Shown here: positions 8,178 to 13,773 of the stretch, in pieces
How positions within the stretch are numbered: the first letter of the stretch is position 1
How the letters are laid out: every line of letters begins with the position of its first letter
DNA from: Vairimorpha ceranae
Lineage: Eukaryota; Microsporidia; Nosematidae
Assembly (NCBI RefSeq): GCF_000988165.1
Contig: NW_020169388.1
Span: 1-13,773, forward strand
Length of the DNA stretch: 13,773 nucleotides
Direction of reading: 5' to 3'
Notes under the pieces: generated by a model
Seen by the model: only the letters and a program-made list of their open reading frames with translations
Database searches by the model: none
What the model was told of the DNA's origin: nothing
Position numbers and translations under genes: made by a program

Positions 8178-9115
8178 GTGAAGTACAGCCACAACGTAAA
8201 AATGTTAGACTTTACCGAGCTAAACAAGATGCATCGAATATCTCTATACAGTAATATTAAACAAAAATATAACTACTTAAAACTGCATGCATCAATGAAG
8301 ACCCCAACATAGCAATTGATGAATCGGCCAATTGGCTCATTCACGGCAATATTTTCTCAAAAGAAGAGGGGTCACTATGCACATTGCTAGACAGAAACAT
8401 TTTATAGAGAAAGGAAGCACGTTCACGTTACAACAGAAAACAAAGACAGTAGACCTATTGCATGCAAAATAGTGCGAGAGAATTCTGTAACACAACTACT
8501 TGAAAAGGCATGACGAAGCCTCAAGAAGCATATATATGCAAATGTGCATTAAGTATGAATTTACAAAGTTGAATAAATTTGAAATTACTTGGTACAAAAG
8601 TGTATTTTAAATTAAAAAAATGGAAATGTTGGTAGATACATGAGTAATTTACTCTTTAAAGCTAAAATATAATTAACCTGACATATTTATAATTGATAAA
8701 GTAAAAAAGAAATTATTATTATCAAAATAGGAATAAACTTCTTTACAAGTTGTGAATTGTTGAAATTGAGAAAGATAAAATTACAATTTGCTAACTAATC
8801 ATTTAAAATCCGTGTACAAAAATAAGGTAAGAATATTTCCATGCGTGATGAGACCATGGGTGGTGTAGTAACTAAGTATCACAAAAGTTATAGAAAAGAT
8901 AGTTGATTAGACCACTAAGTTGAAGCATATATAAATTTTTAAAATATCAAAAAAGAATAGAGAGCCTGACGCTTGAATCTAGACATAGAATTCAGACTTA
9001 TGAAGAGGAAACTTTAGAATGTACTCAAAAAACCACAGGAGATGAAATCCTAGTTAAAAAAAGGATATTGTTCTTGTCTATAAAAGTAAAAAAATGCAGA
9101 AAAGCTTTTATCTAA
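8178..9115 (+). pseudogene. LINE endonuclease-like C-terminal part, broken
   Basis: The pieces are 8178-8312 (ELNKMHRISLYSNIKQKYN), 8300-8407 (NIAIDESANWLIHGNIFSKE then SLCTLLDRN), 8497-8610 (YLKRHDEASRSIYMQMCIKY), about 8693-8797 (KEIIIIKIGINFF), 8806-8868 (VRIFPCVMRPWVV), about 8862-8906 (GVVTKYHKSYRKD) and 8933-9115 (KFLKYQKRIESLTLESRHR). The order matches the zinc-knuckle plus restriction-like endonuclease of R2/R4-class elements, which nicks the target for primed reverse transcription. The cysteine/histidine knuckle expected between SLCTLLDRN and YLKRHDE is not intact here (EARSRYNRKQ instead). Each piece ends in a stop, so the domain is dead. Confidence 0.7.
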
Positions 9116-9221
9116 ATAAAATAGCATTTAAAATTTTAAGATAAATGTTCTTTCTTTATTTAAAAATCTTTTTATTTCAAACAATCTGTTCATAAGTGTT
9201 GCTTTAGTTTGACAAATTGAC

Positions 9222-10202
9222 TTACTTCAATTCAATTAATTGATAAAATTCATCACAAAAGGTTTTCTTTCGTTTTTCTAAAAATTTAAGCCTAATTGAT
9301 AAACCGGATAATAAAAAAAAATCTTTTAAGCACTAGTTACAGACTTGTTATCGATATTTATTTAAACCCCTTTTATAGCTTTAACTTTTGACAAATCATA
9401 ATAACTTTTAAGTAATTTGCATCGTATGCCTTTGTTATTTTTACATTCATCTATAAAAACTTTAAATTCATATAATAAAGAAAAGGCAGTGAAGAATAAA
9501 ATTTTGAAATTAGTTTGAAATTTCGCTATTGGTTTAACAATTTTAGCAAATTTAAAATCTCCAAAAATTTCCCAAATCAAATTTGGTTCTTTATTCGTAT
9601 TAAAAGCAATAAACCAATTTATTTCTGATACATCCAAAATTTCTAGACAGACAAGTAATTTTAGACAAAAAAATATTTTTTGCATTAAGTTCTGAAAACA
9701 GCAATTTTTCAAGTAAAATATTAAAGATTTGTTTATCAGAAAAAGAAGATATTGAAAATAGCAAAATTTTACATCACCAATGGGTATAGATGATATTGAA
9801 TCTATTGAGTTTTCAAAATAGAGATAAATTTGCATCGAAATTTCATAAAAATTTTTTTTAAGTAAATGAAGCGTCCCATTGATGTTTTTTTCCTCTCCCT
9901 CGTCATCTCGTATAAATCATAAAGTGTTGAATAAAGCAAATTACAATAACGTTCTTTGTATTTCAGAGATAATTTTAAAAATACTATCAGACATATTATA
10001 GAAGTAAAAAAGTTGATTTACGGTAAAATTGACCAAAAATTTATAGATTGCGTGCCAATATTCTTTATAATATAATAATATCTATTTTTGCAAAAACAAA
10101 TAGCAATTTATACGGTTTAGAAAATTTTAAAGAAAGGTTATGTTTATTTGAGAAGTTCCGTGAAAGTCTTTGTGAAGGCTTCTTGTTGATCTTATTGTCC
10201 AT
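9222..10202 (-). pseudogene. Decayed protein gene of about 326 codons, unknown function
   Basis: Not recognised. On the minus strand ATG at 10200-10202 begins MDNKINKKPSQRLSRNF, basic, and runs 45 codons to 10065. One frame over, 10081-9941 gives YYKEYWHAIYKFLVNF and MSDSIFKIISEIQR. A third frame (about 9990-9908) gives LKYKERYCNLLYSTLYDLYE. Then a 184-codon open frame 9916-9362 begins FIRDDEGEEKNINGTLHLLK, contains a leucine-rich-repeat-like LVCLEILDVSE, and ends KVKAIKGV. The last piece, 9332-9222, is CLKDFFLLSGLSIRLKFLEK and onward to a TAA. CCC lies 12 bases before the ATG (10214-10216 on the plus strand), a microsporidian-type start signal. Frameshifts and stops show decay. Its 3' end lies 106 bases from the end of the retrotransposon, in convergent orientation. 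Confidence 0.6.
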
Positions 10203-10313
10203 CTTTTCTTTGTGGGTAAAAATCCTATTTATAGTTTTTACTCAATTAAAGATTACATAAACAAACAATATAAGAAAGCAGTATATTAAAGTTAAGCTAA
10301 AAGGAAAGCAAAA

Positions 10314-10440
10314 AGACTCATCTACATTGAATACTCACTTGTTCGTTTAATCACACAAGAATTGATTCAACAAACAGTGACTGATGGTCATGTGTCAGTT
10401 GCGTCATGACACAATTAAAACTTTATAAACTAACTGTGAA
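10314..10440 (+). repeat. Dispersed repeat, copy 2 (ancient coding fragment)
   Basis: This is the partner of 1361-1490. The frame reads RLIYIEYSLVRLITQELIQQ and ends at TGA 10407-10409, as in copy 1. It carries one extra codon relative to copy 1 and otherwise mostly substitutions. Its 3' edge overlaps the end of the minus-strand relic 10423-10888. Like copy 1, it lies upstream of a minus-strand decayed gene start (here at 10202). Confidence 0.6.
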
Positions 10441-10888
10441 TACGTAACCAGTTCTATTATTTGTTGTTATGCGAAGATTAAAAACTTTTTTAATTCGTTT
10501 GTAATTTGCTATTTTAAACCAAAAAGCATTATTACAACGAAATTTTAATGAAAAGAATGAATGTCGTAATTACAATCATTATAGATAAAAATTGGGCCAG
10601 TTTGTTATTTAGAAAAGTAATTAAGTTGTTCAGGTAATGTTTTACATTCGTCCATATCTGTACTGGAAATAATCTCAAGATAATAAGTGTATTTAGTAAC
10701 TCTTCAATATTAAAACTTTTAAAAAATAAAAAAATATCTAACAATTCTGGTTCTGTGACAGCTTTTTCGTCTATTTGATAAGAAAGTATATTTTCAATTG
10801 TACATGATTCATATATATGACAAATCTTAAAACCTATATTTATATCATTTACTCGAAAAACAAAACCATTTAAAACTGTGTTATAAGA
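10423..10888 (-). pseudogene. 5'-truncated gene relic, possibly Skp1/BTB-like
   Basis: A 118-codon minus-strand frame (10888-10532) has no stop and follows a TAA at 10889-10891. It reads LNGFVFRVNDINIGFKICHI, then ENILSYQIDEKAVTEPELLD and FNIEELLNTLIILR. A second frame (about 10560-10423) continues FRCNNAFWFKIANYKRIKKV to a TAA. There is no ATG at the start of the long frame, so the 5' end is lost. The pattern (short beta strands, a TIENIL-like helix, then an acidic PELLDIF) vaguely recalls Skp1/BTB-fold N-termini seen in some microsporidian leucine-rich proteins. That is a weak inference with no motif proof. The 3' part is probably frameshifted near 10540-10570. Confidence 0.5.
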
Positions 10889-10937
10889 TTACATGTAAAA
10901 TAAATTTTCTAAAATTTTTTAAATATAAATATTTTAT

Positions 10938-10957
10938 CCCTAAAAAAAAAGGGGTTT
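10938..10957 (+). promoter_or_regulatory. CCC/A-tract/GGGG start signal of small ORF
   Basis: CCC (10938-10940), an A-tract and GGGG (10951-10954) sit directly before the ATG at 10958, in DNA with almost no other G or C. The same CCC, A-tract, GGG arrangement precedes the ATG at 11497. G- or C-runs near the start are a microsporidian gene signal. The two runs could also pair as a weak hairpin across the A-tract. Confidence 0.5.
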
Positions 10958-11098
10958 ATGAAAATATTTAGTAACAAAATAAAGGATAATTACAAGAATA
11001 ACAATGACCAGAAGAGAGGATTATTTTATGTTGGAACAAGGGCGCCATTAATAAAAAATTTTTTGGAACTATATTTTAAGCTGCTTTTTATTTTTTAG
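10958..11098 (+). CDS. Small candidate protein, 46 residues
   Basis: Not recognised. An intact frame from ATG 10958 to TAG 11096-11098 starts MKIFSNKIKDNYKNNNDQKR and has a hydrophilic first half. The second half (GLFYVGTRAPLIKNFLELYF, then KLLFIF) is hydrophobic and could insert in a membrane as a C-terminal tail. The GGGG three bases before the ATG and a partly similar 5' region with decayed N-terminus at 11497-11574 support a real gene, since two copies share both the start signal and the start codon. Against it: 46 codons is short, and a competing 26-codon minus-strand frame overlaps. A hairpin (11074-11132) spans the stop codon. Confidence 0.45.
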   Translation: MKIFSNKIKDNYKNNNDQKRGLFYVGTRAPLIKNFLELYFKLLFIF

Positions 11099-11132
11099 TA
11101 GTAATCTCAAAAACTTTAGCAGCACCTTAAAA
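11074..11132. other. Inverted repeat at the end of the small ORF
   Basis: TTTTAAGCTGCT (11074-11085) pairs with AGCAGCACCTTAAAA (11118-11132), apart from a small bulge and a loop of about 32 bases. It overlaps the stop of the small ORF at 11096-11098, so it may be a 3'-end structure of that transcript or a remnant of a foldback element. Confidence 0.35.
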
Positions 11133-11496
11133 TGTACTATAATCTCTTGATTTAATTTTAAAATAAACTATAATGTTGATTTATTTATTAATATCTTTTG
11201 CTATCGTAATATCTGTCGGTATATTACTGGGTTAAATTAATTTGTAAATTATAATTAAAATAATAAACATTTAATGGGTAATTAAAAAAAAATTTTAATT
11301 GTTTTTTTGCCATCAATAATATTCATGAAAATAAAAATGCATATTGTGGTATACTACCACATTTGATTATAGTTTCAAAACAATTTATAGTTTATTTTTA
11401 ATAAAATTTCAATTTTTTTAGCATCAGAATATTTGAAAAAATTCATTTTTTAATTACATTTAATATAAATAAAAAATTCCCAAAAAAAGGGCACTC
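11133..11496. other. AT-rich spacer with repeat copy B
   Basis: No gene is supported. It includes AATAAA at 11161-11166, possibly serving the small ORF, the repeat at 11343-11461, and the CCC/GGG pair (11479-11481, 11489-11491) before the decayed start at 11497. Confidence 0.5.
11343..11461 (+). repeat. Diverged dispersed AT-rich repeat, copy B
   Basis: Partner of 5299-5412. It begins with a perfect 7-bp hairpin, TGTGGTA-TAC-TACCACA (11345-11361), in a region otherwise nearly without G or C. It shares TGATTAT, ATCAGAAT and ATTTTTTAAT blocks with copy A in the same order. It lies just upstream of a decayed small-gene start. Confidence 0.35.
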
Positions 11497-11574
11497 ATGA
11501 ATTAAAAATTATTTAATATTACAAACTATACCTTTAACCACAATGACAACGGGCCAATAGCAATAGTATTTTAA
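11497..11574 (+). pseudogene. Decayed copy of the small 46-residue ORF
   Basis: ATG 11497-11499 is followed by one codon, a TAA (11503-11505), and then KLFNITNYTFNHNDNGPIAI to a TAA at 11572-11574. The upstream sequence TATAAATA, CCC, A-tract, GGG, ATG parallels that of the ORF at 10958. The peptide lines up loosely with it (KLFNITNY versus KIFSNKIKDNY, and NHND versus NNND). Similarity fades after about 20 codons. This suggests an old duplication about 540 bp apart, with this copy dead. Confidence 0.35.
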
Positions 11575-11657
11575 ACAAAGAATACCTACCGCTTCTAGCA
11601 TTCTAAAAATACATTTCAAGTTCAATTCCCTCCCACGAGGGTACATCAATTATATTC

Positions 11658-12122
11658 TTAATTTAATAGTAAGTTATAGTTATCATTTTTAATATATACA
11701 TTCACATATCTGATATCCATTATTCCAAGTTTCTTAACTATATAGTATAAATTATCATCTGAAATAATGTCTTCACCAAATGTTGGCATAAAAGAAAATT
11801 TTTTTTGCTGTATTAAAGTAAACATTTCCAAAATTTATGTTTACTCTGTGCTTACTAACCGAAAGTAAAATAACAGCAATATCTAATTCAAAATTATATA
11901 ACATATAATTCTTATAATTTAACTCTTTACTAGTCTTATTATATGCCTATTCAAAAAAGTATAAGTTAACATATTCTTCCATAAATACTGAAAGAATATT
12001 TGTAAATAATAGAGTTTTTAAAAGAATATAACTATTTTTGAGGACAAATTGATTCTTAAACATTTAAATAGATAAAAAAAATGATGTATATCTGGAGGAA
12101 TATCTTTATTACTACACCAATT
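11658..12122 (-). pseudogene. Decayed protein gene, C-terminal part, unknown
   Basis: Three minus-strand frames follow one another. First, 12122-12018 reads SNKDIPPDIHHFFYLFKCLR. Second, 12063-11773 is 96 codons with a single TAG (11947-11949), including LLKTLLFTNILSVFMEEYVN and FELDIAVILLSVSKHRVNIN, then NVYFNTAKKIF. Third, 11825-11658 reads FMPTFGEDIISDDNLYYIVK, then KLGIMDIRYVNVYIKNDNYN, to TAA 11658-11660. The frames overlap in the right order for a gene with two frameshifts. The tail pattern (LGI.DIRYVNV) recalls C-termini of leucine-rich-type microsporidian proteins, but this is only a resemblance. VYFN also occurs in the right-edge protein (RVYFNKVEAKKMF), a hint of kinship. Confidence 0.55.
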
Positions 12123-12240
12123 TCATTTATTTTCTTTATTTGTTTTTAATTTATTCTTTGTTAATATCATTGCGTACTATGAGTAATGTTTGTGTCAAAC
12201 AAATGAAACTATAAAAGAAAAAATTGAACAAACAAATATC

Positions 12241-12420
12241 AATTCAAGGTATCACCAAGGAGGCAGCAGTCTTAGACCATCACGACCATACACCAATAAA
12301 TCTTCTTTACATAAAACTTTTACCAATATATTACCCATGGGACTACAGGAACAGGCCCTAGAACCTTAAGTCTGCTTGAGACTTATCTCGCCACTGCCTG
12401 CATTCCTGACGAATACCCCA
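12241..12420. other. G+C-rich island of unknown nature
   Basis: These 180 bases hold about 43 percent G+C by count, against roughly 20 percent around them. On the minus strand a 38-codon frame (12365-12252) reads SPMGNILVKVLCKEDLLVYG and then RDGLRLLPPW before a TGA, which may be a coding fragment. A perfect 7-bp stem with 5-base loop (12367-12385, TAAGTCT/AGACTTA) suggests an RNA alternative. No match to tRNA or 5S rRNA structure could be made. It may be a structured RNA gene, a transferred fragment or an old gene piece. Confidence 0.4.
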
Positions 12421-12544
12421 ATATCAAAAACCAAAATAATTTTTTTTTCTAAGTATGGAAAAGAATGAGTAGAATTAATAAAAATAATTTAATATGTCTA
12501 AAAAAGTACAGATTTAAGATTTTATACAAGTACTAGCTTGCGCT

Positions 12545-12563
12545 ATCCCGTTGAAAACAGGAT
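12545..12563. repeat. Degenerate copy of the CCCG palindrome
   Basis: ATCCCGTT and AACAGGAT flank three bases. It is the same hairpin as at 12903-12921 with one mismatch in the stem, at the same place in the R block. Confidence 0.5.
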
Positions 12564-12736
12564 GATCACAAATTTGGTGCGTGTTCTTTCTTTTTAATGT
12601 ATTTGATGTTCCTTTATGTATGTACTTATTTTATTGTTTTTAATTACAAATTGCCCTTTTTATAAAATTAAAATTTGCTATAGGCACCTTGTATAAGTTG
12701 TATAAGATTAATATAACTAAATAAAAGCAAGGGGAA

Positions 12737-12913
12737 ATGGACAAAAATATTGTTCCGTACTTAGAAGAATAAATTCTTAATGGTGCTGCTCATTATTAAT
12801 AAAAAATACAAAGAATTTTAAAAATTTTTAAAAAAGAAGGGTTAAAAAATAAAAAAATGTTCAAATTCAAACCTTTTTTATATATACTGACTAGCCTACG
12901 CTGTCCCGTTTAA
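12737..12913 (+). pseudogene. Relic ORF with GGGG start signal inside the array
   Basis: GGGG (12731-12734) precedes ATG 12737-12739, which starts MDKNIVPYLEE and stops at TAA 12770-12772. The same frame then gives ILNGAAHY, two TAA codons, and KIQRILKIFKKEGLKNKKMF to a TAA inside the palindrome at 12911-12913. The frame and peptide recur in the third D block (FKKEGLKNK, TAA, MFRFKLF), so the D repeats probably descend from coding sequence. Product not recognised; basic and lysine-rich. Confidence 0.35.
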
Positions 12914-12921
12914 AACGGGAC
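12903..12921. repeat. Near-perfect 19-bp palindrome
   Basis: GTCCCGTTT and AAACGGGAC are exact reverse complements around a single A. It is the most G+C-rich motif in its neighbourhood and is conserved in position in both R blocks, so it is likely a structural or end element of the repeat family. Confidence 0.7.
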
Positions 12922-13190
12922 CCAAATTCGATACATACTTTCTTTGTTTAAATTATGTGTTTATGTCTTTGATTATGTATGTATCGTTATAAATTTGATA
13001 ATTGTATTTTTTAAATAAATAAATAAATTCAGTAATGGCGCACATTTTACAATTTGAACAATTGAATGAAACTTAAAAAAATAAATTAAAATATTAAGCT
13101 GTCCATTATAAAAATAGCTATAAAAAAATGTTATTTCTTTAAAAAACATTTCTCATAATTTTTAAAAAAGAAGGGTTAAAAAATAAATAA

Positions 13191-13295
13191 ATGTTCAGAT
13201 TCAAACTTTTTATATATATAGAAGACAAGTTTGGTAGTTATCCTTCATGGCAAGACAAAAATCTACAGTTTTATAAATTAAAATTATTTAATTAA
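13191..13295 (+). pseudogene. Short basic ORF fragment overlapping the right-edge gene
   Basis: ATG 13191-13193, directly after an in-frame TAA, gives a 34-codon frame MFRFKLFIYIEDKFGSYPSW and onward to TAA 13293-13295. Its first half lies in the third D block. The second half (GSYPSWQDKNLQFY) does not look like random AT-rich translation. It is probably the 3' end of the gene whose fragments make up the D blocks. Its stop overlaps the stop of the minus-strand gene (13284-13286), so the two end convergently within 12 bases. Confidence 0.3.
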
Positions 13296-13773
13296 ACTTT
13301 TAACGCAGTTCTCTAAAGTCTCGGGATTGTCAATATTTAATATTTGAAACATTTTCTTAGCTTCTACTTTATTAAAGTAAACACGCTCTTCTCCTATGCT
13401 GTATCTAACGTCTAAATTGGTTAATAATGCTATACTTTCAAATAATTGTGGCAATGTTTTTTTCCCTGACGCAATTATAAATCGTAAATTTTCAAGTAAG
13501 ATGCTATAAAAATCATATAACGTTTTATTATTCAGACATAAATATAAATCAGAGAACTTTTGTAGATCGTTAAAAAATTCAATATTAATAACATCATCCT
13601 TTTTATAAATACTAAAATATTCCTCAGCTTCTTTATAAATAAGAGTGTATAACAAATTATTAATTTCTTCACTCTCCGCCGTCATCACAAAATGAATCTT
13701 AGAAAGTTTTTCTTTAGTAAAAAAATTTTCCAGAAAAATAATTATTCGGAATCGTTTATCATCATTTAGATTT
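13284..13773 (-). CDS. C-terminal part of a lineage-specific protein, cut by window edge
   Basis: The frame stays open on the minus strand from the window end to TAA 13284-13286, giving at least 162 residues. The GTG (13686-13688) and ATG (13683-13685) inside it are internal, because coherent coding (FRIIIFLENFFTKEKLSKIH) precedes them. Seemingly all-helical, with no membrane segment. Residues 67-111 of the visible part end in RFIIASGKKTLPQLF, which matches VDVIVSGKKTLALF in the 559-residue protein, with similar leucine/phenylalanine spacing before it. The region after the motif (VYFNKVEAKKMF onward) has no counterpart there. Function unknown. The N-terminus lies beyond the window, so total length and start signal cannot be judged. 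Confidence 0.8.
   Translation of the reverse strand, partial: NLNDDKRFRIIIFLENFFTKEKLSKIHFVMTAESEEINNLLYTLIYKEAEEYFSIYKKDDVINIEFFNDLQKFSDLYLCLNNKTLYDFYSILLENLRFIIASGKKTLPQLFESIALLTNLDVRYSIGEERVYFNKVEAKKMFQILNIDNPETLENCVKSLIK

Larger units (their letters stand above)
5699..9115 (+). mobile_element. Dead non-LTR retrotransposon (R4/Dong-like LINE)
   Basis: A 3.4-kb relic has the order expected of a site-specific-type LINE: N-terminal region, reverse transcriptase, thumb, and a C-terminal restriction-like endonuclease. Coding is spread over all three frames with many stops, so it is inactive. Landmarks are KAAGPD (6863-6880), KAFDSV (7243-7260), GVFQGDGLLPLIF within the 7243-7530 frame, FIDD (7541-7552), the thumb-type frame 7714-8109, and YLKRHDEASRSI in the endonuclease-like part (8497-8610). 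The 5' limit is set at the first frame with likely element coding (TPTNADKYLKTKK near 5714), and the 3' limit at the stop of the last coherent frame. No target-site duplication or tail was recognised. The region is less AT-rich than its flanks. Assignment to R4/Dong rests on motif memory, not on a search. Confidence 0.85.
12496..13220 (+). repeat. Tandem array of about 345-bp units (D-R-D-R-D)
   Basis: D blocks lie at 12496-12530 (partial, diverged), 12823-12886 and 13157-13220. The last two match over 64 bases with only a few differences, around AAGAAGGGTTAAAAAATAAA and ATGTTCA. R blocks begin with ACTAGC at 12532 and 12890, share a CCCG hairpin, then CAAATT, CTTTCTTT and TATGTATGT, at roughly two-thirds identity over about 100 bases. 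In each unit R is followed by D some 270-290 bases later. The second R ends in an (AAAT)n run near 13012-13028. Either a tandem duplication or an element flanked by long direct repeats would explain it. Confidence 0.65.

Noticed and set aside
10048..10260. Plus-strand ORF of 70 codons, hydrophobic
   Set aside because: Antisense to the MDNKINKK start region of the relic at 9222-10202, which has a start signal and a more protein-like composition.
11556..11636. Possible tRNA: an A-box-like TAGCAATAG and a B-box-like AGTTCAATTCC
   Set aside because: The arms do not pair: the T-stem has only one matching base pair and no acceptor stem complements the 3' side.
12887..13156. CRISPR-like or satellite array
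   Set aside because: Only two and a half units, long and unequal in divergence; no short regular repeat-spacer pattern.

Overview
The window is a strongly AT-rich piece of a small eukaryotic genome, most likely a microsporidium. The clues are: intronless open frames; runs of C or G a few bases before start codons, a known microsporidian start signal; proteins that resemble no broad family; and a 3.4-kb relic of a non-LTR retrotransposon whose motifs fit the R4/Dong-like elements common in microsporidia. Expanded, transposon-rich genomes such as those of Daphnia parasites would fit. The phylum is an inference, not a proof.

Layout. Bases 1-1363 hold a decayed minus-strand gene broken by frameshifts and stops. 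Bases 1732-3411 hold the only large intact gene, a 559-residue minus-strand protein of unknown function with a signal-peptide-like start and a CCCC signal. From 3412 to 5690 the DNA is extremely AT-rich, with three probable gene relics (4400-4868 plus, 4840-5052 minus, 5387-5644 plus). Bases 5699-9115 (plus) are the dead retrotransposon: N-terminal region, reverse transcriptase and endonuclease-like part, scattered over all three frames. Minus-strand relics follow at 9222-10202, 10423-10888 and 11658-12122. A small intact plus-strand ORF lies at 10958-11098, with a decayed look-alike at 11497-11574. Bases 12241-12420 are an unexplained G+C-rich island. Bases 12496-13220 are a tandem array of about 345-bp units carrying a 19-bp palindrome. 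The right edge (13284-13773, minus) is the C-terminal part of a gene that runs out of the window.

How the parts relate. The intact 559-residue protein and the right-edge protein share a segment ending in SGKKTL, so they may be divergent members of one lineage-specific family. Most host-gene relics lie on the minus strand. The picture is a gene graveyard around one or two live genes, not an operon or pathway. At this composition a stop is expected roughly every ten codons in random sequence. Long stop-poor frames were therefore taken as evidence of past coding, and short ones (30-45 codons) were treated with caution.
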